Made by a program: the position numbers and the translations under genes
Assembly: GCA_944384265.1 (NCBI GenBank)
Contig: CALWSR010000013.1
Location: 1 to 64,000, forward strand
DNA from: an uncultured Clostridia bacterium
Lineage (GTDB): Bacteria > Bacillota > Clostridia > Lachnospirales > Anaerotignaceae
Direction of reading: 5' to 3'
DNA length: 64,000 nt
Shown: positions 1 to 8,263 of the stretch, one piece after another
Layout: each line of letters starts with the position of its first letter
Numbering within the stretch: the first letter of the stretch is position 1
The notes under the pieces: generated by a model
Told to the model about the DNA's origin: nothing
The model's input: only the letters and a program-made list of their open reading frames with translations
Databases searched by the model: none

Positions 1-131
1 CTATCACATAATTCTCGAAGGATTTTTCCTATCTCGGCTTTCATTTTTCCATATATTACCTGTCTTCTGTACTTTGGGGCGAATACAATATGATATTTAC
101 ATTCTCAACTTGTATGTGATAAACGATTCAT
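1..131 (-). pseudogene. tnpA: IS200/IS605 TnpA remnant (5' end, runs off the window)
   Basis: Read on the minus strand from an ATG at 131, this stretch encodes the start of a Y1-type (HUH) single-strand transposase. It shows the hallmark KYHIVFAPKYRRQVIYGK, followed by KMKAEIGKILREL. Codon 9 (105-107) is TGA where relatives have Trp (HTSWEC), so the frame is broken near its start. The rest of the gene lies left of the window, so I cannot say whether it is damaged further. Three more decayed copies lie at about 11400-11780, 44640-44760 and 44925-45102. Confidence 0.8.
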
Positions 132-133
132 AT

Positions 134-160
134 AAAAAACCTCCTGCCTAAGCAGGAGGC
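134..160 (-). terminator. Intrinsic terminator of the AGCS symporter gene
   Basis: Perfect 8-bp stem CCTCCTGC/GCAGGAGG with a 4-nt loop. On the minus strand it is followed by six T, immediately downstream of the symporter stop. Hairpins near the ends of IS200/IS605 elements look similar, so it may also be a relic of the neighbouring element's left end. Confidence 0.8.
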
Positions 161-166
161 TTTTGA

Positions 167-1531
167 TTACATATTTGCATTTTGTTTTTGTTCCTTCAAA
201 TCTGCAAAGAAAGCATTTGTTTCTTTAATAACAATAGGACTTAATAACAACAGACCTACCAAGTTCGGGAATGCCATCAATGCATTTGTGATATCTGCCA
301 ATGTCCAAATTGCTTGCAGTGACAAATAAGGTGCTGCTGCAATACAAATAACATAAACAACACGGAATGCGAATATCCATTTTGTACCGCTTGTTAAATA
401 AACGATACATCTTTCTCCATAATAAGCCCAGCCAATGATTGTTGTAAAGGCAAAGAAAACCAAGCCAATGGATACGATATAAACACCTATGTTTCCGGGC
501 AGAGCCATTTGGAATGCTGCGTTGGAAAGAAGGCCGCCGTCTAAATCAGTTGTTTCTAAGAAGCCTGACATAATTACTACAAGACCTGTCATAGTACAAA
601 TAATAATTGTTGTTAAAAATACACCAATCATGGAAATGAGGCCCTGACGTACAGGAGAGTTTGTCTGTGCTGCTGCTACAACGATAGGAGCACTACCAAG
701 ACCTGCTTCGTTTGTATACACACCTCTTGCAACACCGGTTCTCATGGCTGTCATAACAGAAATGATGACTGTACCTGCAACACCGCCGCCCATAGCATAA
801 GGAGTGAATGCAGCCTCAAAAATCTTTGAAAAAGCAGCAGGTATCAAAGAAGCATTTAATATCAAAGCCACAATACAGCCGCCTATGTACAATATAGCCA
901 TAACAGGCACAATCAGCTCTGCTACTTTTGAAATGGAGTTGATACCTCCAAATATAACCACTGCTACCAATATGGTTACAATAGCTCCTACAATAGGAAT
1001 AGGCACATTAAAAGCGGTTCCCACAGATTCTGCAATGGCATTTACCTGAGGGAATGTACCGCAGCCCAACAATGCTGTAAATGTTCCAAAAAATGCAAAC
1101 AAAATAGCCAGCCATTTAAATTTCTTGCCAAGACCATTTTCAATATAATACATAGGTCCGCCGGCCATTTGTCCTTTGTCGTCTGTGATTCTGAATTTTA
1201 CAGCCAATACACATTCTGCATATTTTGTTGCCATACCCAAAATTGCAGAAATCCACATCCAGAACAATGCACCGGGTCCGCCGGCCTTCAGGGCTGTTGC
1301 AACACCTACGATACTACCTGTACCGATTGTCGCCGCCAATGCCGTACACAAAGAGCCAAATGCAGACACGTCTCCGGAGCCTTCTTCTTTTTCAAGCATA
1401 TATTTAAAGGACTTGCCCAGCTGCAGCTGTATTCCCTTTAAACGTATGGTATAATATAATCCTGTTGCAAATAATAATACGATTGTTACTGGTCCCCACA
1501 CTACGGTTTGGATACTTGCTAATATGTCCAT
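167..1531 (-). CDS. Alanine/sodium symporter, AGCS family
   Basis: This 454-residue, very hydrophobic protein has about eleven predicted membrane segments and the normal length for the amino acid carrier:cation symporter family, which imports alanine or glycine with Na+. Family signatures visible are the N-terminal LCTALAATIGTGSIVGVATA stretch, GGPGALFWMW and GGPMYYIENG, and the mid-protein TNEAGLGSAPI motif. It is a single gene with its own promoter (TTGACA-17-TATTAT, 1752-1780) and a terminator just past the stop. GGAGG lies upstream of the ATG. The leader is about 220 nt and purine-rich, with no riboswitch that I recognise. The exact substrate (alanine or glycine) cannot be told from sequence. 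Confidence 0.93.
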   Translation of the reverse strand: MDILASIQTVVWGPVTIVLLFATGLYYTIRLKGIQLQLGKSFKYMLEKEEGSGDVSAFGSLCTALAATIGTGSIVGVATALKAGGPGALFWMWISAILGMATKYAECVLAVKFRITDDKGQMAGGPMYYIENGLGKKFKWLAILFAFFGTFTALLGCGTFPQVNAIAESVGTAFNVPIPIVGAIVTILVAVVIFGGINSISKVAELIVPVMAILYIGGCIVALILNASLIPAAFSKIFEAAFTPYAMGGGVAGTVIISVMTAMRTGVARGVYTNEAGLGSAPIVVAAAQTNSPVRQGLISMIGVFLTTIIICTMTGLVVIMSGFLETTDLDGGLLSNAAFQMALPGNIGVYIVSIGLVFFAFTTIIGWAYYGERCIVYLTSGTKWIFAFRVVYVICIAAAPYLSLQAIWTLADITNALMAFPNLVGLLLLSPIVIKETNAFFADLKEQKQNANM

Positions 1532-1751
1532 ACTATAATTCCTCCATTTTCATTATTTTTATTATGCCTCTTCTTCCTTTCTTTTTATAATTTTTTTATA
1601 AAAATATAATATGCCTCCCTTTTTTCCCCCCTTTTTTGATTTTTTTATTTTAATTGCTTTGAAACAATACTTACCAAAATATTTGTGTCAAAAACACATT
1701 TTTGTATCATCATTTTAAACAAAACCTGTTTTTAAAAAACTTTATAAAAGT

Positions 1752-1780
1752 ATAATATCATTTCTCATATTGTTTGTCAA
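1752..1780 (-). promoter_or_regulatory. Sigma-A-type promoter of the AGCS symporter
   Basis: Minus strand TTGACA (1775-1780), 17-bp spacer, TATTAT (1752-1757), about 220 nt upstream of the start codon. The 1781-2087 stretch is AT-rich and shows nothing else I can name. Confidence 0.7.
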
Positions 1781-2087
1781 TATTATAACACAATAAATAT
1801 GTTACTACCATCTCAAAGGTATTTCTATCCATTTTTTATATTATTTGCCAAGCATATTCATGCATATTCTACAAAATATTTATGACTGTAAAAAGAAATT
1901 CTAATTTTTTAGAGTCATAAAAAAATAATTTTCATAAAAATAATATGGAGAAAAAATTATGTTCTATGCTATTTGACCATAAAATATATTTCTTTTTTTC
2001 AAATAAAAAGAGACAAAAAATATTGTTTTCTTTTTTTAGTTCAAAATAATATATTATTTGCATTTGATATCGTTTATATTTGGACAT

Positions 2088-2122
2088 AAAAAAACCTTTT
2101 AGCAGGTCTAAAAGGTTTTTTT
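2088..2122 (-). terminator. Terminator of the sorbitol PTS operon
   Basis: Stem AAACCTTTTAG/CTAAAAGGTTT around CAGGT, with A and T runs on both sides. It lies just after the srlB stop and could act in both directions. Confidence 0.8.
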
Positions 2123-2130
2123 AATCTATT

Positions 2131-2496
2131 TTATTCTACTACAATCTGTATGGTGCTTCCGATTGTTAATTTGGGCACATCACTTTTTTCTAAATAAATG
2201 GTGCCGGGCAGCTCTGCTTCTGTTTCTCCTGTAAAAGAAAATGTAACATGGCCTAAATTGCCCAGATTCTGCATCACCACATCTCCCACAGCAGTAATTT
2301 TATATTCCTTTTTGTCAATCACTGCCTTTTGTCCCGGCTGTATCTCCTGTTCAATGGGATTTACATCAATGCTGTAACAATAATCCTTCAGTGTATCCGG
2401 CGCATCGTCGCCAAATAATATAAACATACCAGAATCCTCAAATTCTGTCACACAATCCCCCATACCTTTTACCTGATTATTATAAATGACTGCCAT
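2131..2496 (-). CDS. srlB: PTS glucitol/sorbitol transporter subunit IIA
   Basis: This 121-residue cytoplasmic EIIA of the glucitol family passes phosphate from HPr to EIIB. It has the normal length for the family and ends with the typical PGTIYLEKSDVPKLTIGSTI segment. It is the last gene of the operon srlD-regulator-gutM-srlA-srlE-srlB on the minus strand, 30 bp after srlE, with a good GGAGG site and a terminator straight after. The N-terminus (MAVIYNNQVKGMG) fits the family. The catalytic His common in the enterobacterial protein is not obvious to me here and would need an alignment. Confidence 0.85.
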   Translation of the reverse strand: MAVIYNNQVKGMGDCVTEFEDSGMFILFGDDAPDTLKDYCYSIDVNPIEQEIQPGQKAVIDKKEYKITAVGDVVMQNLGNLGHVTFSFTGETEAELPGTIYLEKSDVPKLTIGSTIQIVVE

Positions 2497-2526
2497 GTCA
2501 ATTCCTCCCTTATATCCAAAATTATA

Positions 2527-3594
2527 TTATACATACATTCCAATACTTGCTGCCCAGCCTGCCAATACACGAGGCACGCCTGTCAAAAATCTGGAGTACA
2601 GCACAGCCGGTACGCCAACCTCCACTGTTTCCGGTTCTGCCTCTGCCAGCCCCAGACCAACAGGCACAAAATCGCAGGCACATTGTGTATTGATTGCAAA
2701 CAATGCAGGCAGTGCCAAATTGGGATTGATATTGCCCTTTCCGATTTCCACGCCAATGAGTGTACCAATCACCTGTGCCATAACTGCACCCGGCCCCAAA
2801 AGTACAGAAAGAAATGGAATGGAGCAAATAAAACCCAATACAACCAAACCAATTCCCGTACCTGCCAAAGGAATCAAAAGCTTTGCAAACCAATCTCCAA
2901 ATCCGGAGCCTTGTATCAAACCAATCAAAAGAGATACAAATCCCATAAAAGGAATGATAGAGGTAATCATAGTCTGCACAGCATCTCTTGCCGCTTGGTT
3001 AAATGTGTTGATGACTTTGCCTGCCCCCATGCCAATTTTCGTTACAATGCCGCCTTTTTTATCTTCTGCCATGGTTTGAGATACTTTTTTGTCTGCACTG
3101 TATGTAAATTGACGTTTTGGTTTCTTTTCTTGTGTTTGTTCTGTCTTTGGCTCCTCACTGCCCTTTGAAACTGCGCCCAATACGGCAGAGCCGGGTGCCG
3201 CCGCATTGACAGGCTCTCCGTTTGCATGGCTGATTTGATTGACTCCCACAGCAGAAACATAAATGTCCTCTGTAATATGCTTTGCCATGGGGCCGCTTTT
3301 TCCTACCGGCATCACATTGATGGTGGGAATTCTTTTTTGGGGATAAATGCCGCAGCGAAGGGTGCCGCCGCAGTCAATAATCACCAAAAAAATTTCTTTT
3401 TCTGCTACGGATGTTTTAAAACCGTTTACAGCCTCACAGCCTGTCAGCTCCACAATTTTATCCACAATATCAGGCTTTGCACCGCCGCCTGTAATATATA
3501 CCAATTTATCCTTTCCTTTCTCAGGCATCACCACCAGGGGACCGCCAAAGCCGCCGCTGCCCTTTACAATTTTAATTGCTCTGTATTCTGCCAT
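2527..3594 (-). CDS. srlE: PTS glucitol/sorbitol transporter subunit IIB (IIBC)
   Basis: This 355-residue protein has an N-terminal EIIB domain (about residues 1-120; starts [17 protein letters not shown] and carries [20 protein letters not shown], whose Cys is the likely phosphorylation site). A linker with charged repeats follows, then a membrane part (about 190-355) with several hydrophobic segments. It phosphorylates sorbitol to sorbitol-6-phosphate during uptake together with SrlA and SrlB. The length and the IIB-plus-membrane arrangement match SrlE of the glucitol PTS family. The gene starts 18 bp after srlA. Confidence 0.9.
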   Translation of the reverse strand: MAEYRAIKIVKGSGGFGGPLVVMPEKGKDKLVYITGGGAKPDIVDKIVELTGCEAVNGFKTSVAEKEIFLVIIDCGGTLRCGIYPQKRIPTINVMPVGKSGPMAKHITEDIYVSAVGVNQISHANGEPVNAAAPGSAVLGAVSKGSEEPKTEQTQEKKPKRQFTYSADKKVSQTMAEDKKGGIVTKIGMGAGKVINTFNQAARDAVQTMITSIIPFMGFVSLLIGLIQGSGFGDWFAKLLIPLAGTGIGLVVLGFICSIPFLSVLLGPGAVMAQVIGTLIGVEIGKGNINPNLALPALFAINTQCACDFVPVGLGLAEAEPETVEVGVPAVLYSRFLTGVPRVLAGWAASIGMYV

Positions 3595-3612
3595 ATGCCA
3601 TTTCTCCCTTCA

Positions 3613-4158
3613 TCAAATTTTCAATTCATTGCTCAATGCAATGCCCTGTTGCTTCATAACATATTTTGTTGTAAAATCTGTCACCCAACCGCTGATAAAG
3701 TTCATCACCAATCCAACAAGCATATAACGTATTGCCAAAGGCATTGTACTCATGCCCAGTGTTTTGATGCCTTCTGCAATGCCCAAAAATATAAACACCT
3801 CACCGGGATTGATGTGTGGAAACACACCGCTTGATGTGTGGCAAAAATAAGATGCAGAAGCATAGTAGCTGGGCTTTAATCTTTCCGGCATAAAACGTCC
3901 TAAAGAAAGAGCCGTGGGATTGCCCAGCATAAAGGCACCCAAATAGGGCAGCAGCATATAACGAAGCAAAGGATTTTTGGTGGAGGCCTTTGCCAGCTTG
4001 TTGATTCTTTCTTCTCCAATCAAATGTATGATGGTGTTCATGGCAATCAATAGCATCAACACCACCGGCACAATACCTGTCATCCAGCTGATAAAATTGG
4101 CAGCACCTGTATAAAATAAATTCATAAAGCCTTCGGCAAATTTAATGATATAATCCAT
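3613..4158 (-). CDS. srlA: PTS glucitol/sorbitol transporter subunit IIC
   Basis: This 181-residue integral membrane permease has the normal size for SrlA/GutA. Segments typical of the family include NPTALSLGRFMPERLKPSYY and the HTSSGVFPHINPGE motif, which probably contributes to the sugar path. It sits between gutM (23 bp upstream) and srlE (18 bp downstream), so the whole permease is translated from one message. Confidence 0.92.
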   Translation of the reverse strand: MDYIIKFAEGFMNLFYTGAANFISWMTGIVPVVLMLLIAMNTIIHLIGEERINKLAKASTKNPLLRYMLLPYLGAFMLGNPTALSLGRFMPERLKPSYYASASYFCHTSSGVFPHINPGEVFIFLGIAEGIKTLGMSTMPLAIRYMLVGLVMNFISGWVTDFTTKYVMKQQGIALSNELKI

Positions 4159-4181
4159 AAAGCTAACACTCCTTTTTTATA

Positions 4182-4640
4182 TTATGACTGTGTTTGAGAT
4201 ATCTTTTTTTTGAAAGAAAGCTTTTTTTCTATTTTTTGCAGCAAGCTCAATCTTGGGGGAATTTCACCGCCGCTGATGATAATGTTATAATTCATGGCCG
4301 CATCCAGCACTGCTTTTTTCAAAGGCTTTGGCAGCTTTTGCACATCCTTTTGACTCAGCTTCCCCACATTTTTTCCTTCAAATCCATCAAAATCCTGAAA
4401 CCTTGCCAGAACAGTCACACCCATCATGCGTTTTCCTTTTATGATGACACCCTGCTCATCAATGGCAAACATCACAATGGCACCGGCCCGCAAGCCCCCG
4501 TTTGTCCTGCCTATTGCCACCCTTCCCAGTTTTCTCAAGGGTCCAAATGTTTTTGAAAAATCCTTCATCTGCATTAGTGCAAACAAGCACTGCAATATAT
4601 AGCCGCCTCCCAGCAAGCCTGCAATCAGCCAAAAGTTCAT
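4182..4640 (-). CDS. gutM: Glucitol operon activator GutM
   Basis: This 152-residue member of the GutM (SrlM) family begins with a membrane-like N-terminal helix (WLIAGLLGGGYILQCLFAL). It continues with the family block GPLRKLGRVAIGRTNGGL and ends in a basic, Lys-rich tail. In E. coli GutM is an accessory activator of the sorbitol operon. In Firmicutes it often lies next to srlA, as here. A membrane-anchored regulatory role is inferred from the family and the hydrophobic N-terminus. A gap of about 250 bp separates it from the upstream regulator gene. Confidence 0.85.
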   Translation of the reverse strand: MNFWLIAGLLGGGYILQCLFALMQMKDFSKTFGPLRKLGRVAIGRTNGGLRAGAIVMFAIDEQGVIIKGKRMMGVTVLARFQDFDGFEGKNVGKLSQKDVQKLPKPLKKAVLDAAMNYNIIISGGEIPPRLSLLQKIEKKLSFKKKISQTQS

Positions 4641-4680
4641 GGCAAACGCTCCTTTCTGTTATTTAAATGCTATTATTTCA

Positions 4681-4735
4681 TACAAAATGGAAATTTATGA
4701 AATATTGATTTTACAGCCAAAGCCATGGCTCTGCA
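4681..4735. repeat. Dispersed repeat R3, copy 1 of 3
   Basis: A 50-60 bp block centred on ATTGATTTTACAGCCAAA recurs at 40960-41015 and 44445-44505 with many matches in the flanks. Here it fills part of the 254-bp gap between the PRD regulator and gutM. Origin unknown; it looks like a decayed mobile-element fragment. Confidence 0.5.
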
Positions 4736-4894
4736 TGACAATCTAAAGCAAAATAATTTTGAAATGTGTCATTTTTCCCTTCCTTTTAGAAAGCCTAAAA
4801 AAACCCAAAGCACCTCCAATTTTTTGATTGCTTTTTTTCATCATCCATTTTTTTCAAAGATATACCCTTTGCTTAGCATATCCTTTGATTTGTT

Positions 4895-6832
4895 TTAGTA
4901 TTGTTGTCCAATCCCCAGCTTTACAAAGCATTTTACTAACTGTTCATAGCTTTGTGCTGTTACAATTTCTTTTGCATATGCTTCATTTTGTGCAATACAA
5001 ATCATTTCATCATAAATCCGAACCAGCACCGAATCATCCATATCACAGCTTTGGGGCAATGCCAGCAAAAATATCAGCTGCACCCTTTCATTTTTTGGGC
5101 TTGCCAGCACTTGGGGGCATACCCCCAATGCCAGCACCAAGCTGGACTGCTTTTGTTCATTGACAGCATGGGGAAATGCCACCAGATTTCCAAAAACCAT
5201 GGTAGAATTTTGTTCTCTTTTTCTGATTCTTTCCAAAAATCCTTCATCTACATATTCTTTTTTTATCAGCTGCTCTATCATCATTTCCGTATTTTCCAGA
5301 TACCCCTTTTTTTCATCCAATAAGAAAAATCTGTCCTCCTCCAATAAAGAGGCAATCAATGATGTGCCTGCTGTTTCTGTACCCAAAAAATTGATTTTTT
5401 CCAAATATTTCACTTTTTCGATATGAGAAAGCAATTCTCTTTCATCAAAAATATCTTTTATGCGTATAATCTCTTTTTTGGTCTGAAAGGGCAGTGCCAC
5501 AGTGGAAAATACAATGTCATAGCTGTCTAACAGCTCAGAAGTCACTTGTTTTTCCGAAAACAGCTCCATAACGGCATTGTGGTCCAAAAGCTTTTTTAAT
5601 TGAGAAGCAATCAGCCTTGCCGTGCCTCTGCCGGTGCTGCACACCAGTGCAATTTTATAGGGCTTTTGCTCACGGATGCTATATTCCAGTATGTAAACAC
5701 CAAAATATGCCGTAATATATCCCAGCTCATCCTTTGGCACTGTCACATGATATTTTTGCTCAATCACTCTTGCGGCAATTTTTGCCATTTTATAGGCCAA
5801 AGGATATTTTTTGCATATTTGCTCTGCAATGGGGTTTTTTATCATATATCCAAACTGCAGCCTGTTGACCATAAAAGAAATGTGATAAAAAAAATCCTCC
5901 TGCAAATTTTCTTTTTTTAAATATAAATTTAATTCATATCCTATTTTTTCAATGATTTGCTCCATTACCTCTTCCACATTTTCATGCAGCTGCATTTTGG
6001 AGATGCCTTCCAAATCCGTAGGCGTTCTCATACCCGCCAGAGGAATGGTCATAAACAGCTTTTCCTCCTCTGTAAAGCATACCCCTGTCAAAGGCTGTAA
6101 TTTTTCTGCCATTTCATTTGTAATGGACCAAACATCACTTTCTTTTAAAGCATAAAACTTTTTGTCTAATTTTTTGAGTTGGTTTCCGCTTTTGATTCTG
6201 TCTTGGGCCATCACCGCACAGCGAAAAAAATTTTCTTCTGTGGCACTTTCCAAAGCATATTTTGCAAACACGGCTTTTACACATTGGGCAAGCTCTTGTT
6301 TTTTATCATACTGTTCATATACCAGCTCATAGATATGCTCCAATATAAAAAATCTTAAATGCAGCTCCTCTCCCTGCCATGTGATGCCGGCATTTTGCAT
6401 CCCCACAATGGAAAGACCGTAATTTTTTAACACAGCATTTAGCTTTTTGATTTCTGCCCAAAGTGTTGTTCTGCCCAAATTCATTTCATAGGCCAATTCC
6501 TCTGTGGAATAGGGCTTTTTATAATACATCAGTGCTTTGAGGATATAAGCTGCTCTTTTTTTGGGAGAATCAAAATCATTTTGAGGATTTTCCCAAGCCA
6601 TCCTTTTTTGCTCCAATTTTTTTCTGTTGGTGGTATATAAACAGCAGCTTCCCTGCTTCACCTCTATAAAAGCCGCATCCTCCAGCTCTTTATTGATGCT
6701 TTTCAAATCGTTTCTGATTGTGCGTGTACTCACATTTAGATTTTGTGCCATTTCTGCAAGAGAAATACCATTGTTATGCTGCAGCTGCTTGATTATGTAA
6801 ATTTTTCTCTCTTGTGCAAAATAACCATTCAT
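4895..6832 (-). CDS. PRD-containing transcriptional regulator (BglG/MtlR type) of the sorbitol operon
   Basis: This 645-residue multidomain regulator carries an N-terminal HTH_11-type winged helix (about 5-60), a second helix-turn-helix region (about 80-165), two PTS regulation domains (about 185-395), an EIIB-like domain (about 400-490) and a C-terminal EIIA type-2 domain (about 495-640) with the phospho-His motif FPHAV (His near 555). This order matches MtlR/LicR-type activators, whose activity is set by PTS phosphorylation. Its place between srlD and gutM makes sorbitol the likely signal (inference). I chose the ATG at 6832 (MNGYFAQERK), 11 nt after GGGAG, rather than the upstream in-frame ATG at 6859, which lies before the ribosome site. 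Confidence 0.88.
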   Translation of the reverse strand: MNGYFAQERKIYIIKQLQHNNGISLAEMAQNLNVSTRTIRNDLKSINKELEDAAFIEVKQGSCCLYTTNRKKLEQKRMAWENPQNDFDSPKKRAAYILKALMYYKKPYSTEELAYEMNLGRTTLWAEIKKLNAVLKNYGLSIVGMQNAGITWQGEELHLRFFILEHIYELVYEQYDKKQELAQCVKAVFAKYALESATEENFFRCAVMAQDRIKSGNQLKKLDKKFYALKESDVWSITNEMAEKLQPLTGVCFTEEEKLFMTIPLAGMRTPTDLEGISKMQLHENVEEVMEQIIEKIGYELNLYLKKENLQEDFFYHISFMVNRLQFGYMIKNPIAEQICKKYPLAYKMAKIAARVIEQKYHVTVPKDELGYITAYFGVYILEYSIREQKPYKIALVCSTGRGTARLIASQLKKLLDHNAVMELFSEKQVTSELLDSYDIVFSTVALPFQTKKEIIRIKDIFDERELLSHIEKVKYLEKINFLGTETAGTSLIASLLEEDRFFLLDEKKGYLENTEMMIEQLIKKEYVDEGFLERIRKREQNSTMVFGNLVAFPHAVNEQKQSSLVLALGVCPQVLASPKNERVQLIFLLALPQSCDMDDSVLVRIYDEMICIAQNEAYAKEIVTAQSYEQLVKCFVKLGIGQQY

Positions 6833-6916
6833 ATTGATTTTATCTCCCCTGCAAAACATTTTCTAATATCATAAAAGCTTTATATCTATATTGTTTGTAC
6901 ACACATGGTCCATTGC

Positions 6917-7738
6917 TTATCCTCTTGTTTTTCCTCCTGCCACATTAAATGTCACACCATGGACATAGCTTGCTCTCTGACTTGCCATATAACAAACCAA
7001 ATCCGCCACCTCTGTCAGCTTACCGCTTCTTCCCAGAGGCGTTGTAGAGGTTTTGCTGTAACCCTCTCTTAATTGCTCCACTGTAATGCCCCTTGTATAA
7101 GCCAGTGCCGTTTCATATTCTATGGTACGAAGTCCCGTTGCCTCCAGTATGCCGGGGGCCACGCCTACCACTCTCACGCCCAGCTTTCCCAATTCCTTTG
7201 CCCAAGAACGGGTCAAGGAGTTGACTGCATTTTTTGTGGCTGCATAAACGCTTTGTCCCTCCGAACCCTCCAAGCCGCTTTCACTGGACATATTGATAAT
7301 CACGCCCTGTCCTTTTTTTACCATTTCTCTTGCCACAGCCTGGGCACAAAAAAACACACCCTTCAAATTTACATTCATTACCTTGTCCCAGACCCTTTCA
7401 TCCAATTCATATTTCCCCCTTGGCGCATGGGAATCTACCAGCAGTCTGGGAATGTTGATGCCTGCATTGTTGACAAGCACGTCAATCTGACCAAAGGCTT
7501 CCACTGCCTTGTCTGTCATAGCCTGCACACTTTCCATGCTGGTGACATCTGTAACAACATAAAGCAGCTTTCCTTTTTGCCCATGCTCTTCAAATGCAGG
7601 TGCCTTTGGATTCATGTCGCATACAACCACATTTGCGCCTTCATCCAAAAACTCCTGTGCCACTGCTTTGCCAATGCCTGATGCTCCTCCTGTTACAATT
7701 ACTGTTTTTGCTGTCAATCCAAGCCAATTATTGCTCAT
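6917..7738 (-). CDS. srlD: Sorbitol-6-phosphate 2-dehydrogenase (SDR family)
   Basis: This 273-residue classical short-chain dehydrogenase converts sorbitol-6-phosphate to fructose-6-phosphate with NAD+. It has the cofactor motif TGGASGIGKA near the N-terminus, NNAG in the middle, the catalytic set Ser and YxxxK (SVYAATKNAV), and a typical C-terminal GGKTRG. The open frame extends upstream to 7987, but the ATG at 7738 (MSNNWLGL) is preceded by GGGAG at 7-nt spacing, so I use that start. It is the first gene of the sorbitol PTS operon, which sets its substrate. The SDR fold alone would not distinguish sorbitol-6-phosphate from other polyols. Confidence 0.88.
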   Translation of the reverse strand: MSNNWLGLTAKTVIVTGGASGIGKAVAQEFLDEGANVVVCDMNPKAPAFEEHGQKGKLLYVVTDVTSMESVQAMTDKAVEAFGQIDVLVNNAGINIPRLLVDSHAPRGKYELDERVWDKVMNVNLKGVFFCAQAVAREMVKKGQGVIINMSSESGLEGSEGQSVYAATKNAVNSLTRSWAKELGKLGVRVVGVAPGILEATGLRTIEYETALAYTRGITVEQLREGYSKTSTTPLGRSGKLTEVADLVCYMASQRASYVHGVTFNVAGGKTRG

Positions 7739-8263
7739 ATGCATTCTCCCCTTTATCAAAATGGTGTGTGTTTTTATGAGCTTATTATAGTCAAAACAAT
7801 ATATTTTTTTAATACGGTCTTTTTCACAGCATGGGAAAAATGATGAACAAAATAAAAAATGAAAAAAATTTTGATTGCAACAATATATATCAAAACAGCA
7901 CTTTTTAAAATATTGTTTTTGGAATTTTTTGTCATTGTATTTGTGATATTTGCTTTTTAACATAAAACCAAATATCCATTTTGACAAAAATTATTTCTTT
8001 CTGTTTTTTTCAATATGAAATAATCCCCATTGTAAAATATACTGTTTTTTTCACAAAATCAGACATTTTATTTGCTTTATAAACAAATATTCTCATTCGT
8101 CATTTGTGAACTGCCAAAGCTAATACGATGTATGTCATATAATTTGTATAGACTTTATATATGGTCTATGTTATTATAGCTTTAATACAAATGTAGAAAA
8201 AAATAGTACTATTTTTTATAAAATCATTACATCTATTTCCATCATTTATAAAGAGGTGTTTTT
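7739..8263. promoter_or_regulatory. Divergent control region between srlD and the SLH protein gene
   Basis: A 525-bp AT-rich intergenic region. On the minus strand TATAAT lies about 45 nt before srlD with no good -35 box, as expected for an activator-dependent promoter. Toward the plus-strand gene there is a perfect inverted repeat ATAGAC-10 nt-GTCTAT at 8148-8169, a candidate operator. The SLH gene has AAGAGGTG before its ATG. No other structure is recognised. Confidence 0.45.

Noticed and set aside
105..107. Possible TGA recoding as Trp (tnpA at position 1 has TGA where Trp is expected)
   Set aside because: Other genes use TGG for Trp and TGA as a normal stop (for example potB and the vWA gene), and the TGA in the DUF6033 relic lies in a Lys context. 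Simple decay is the better explanation.
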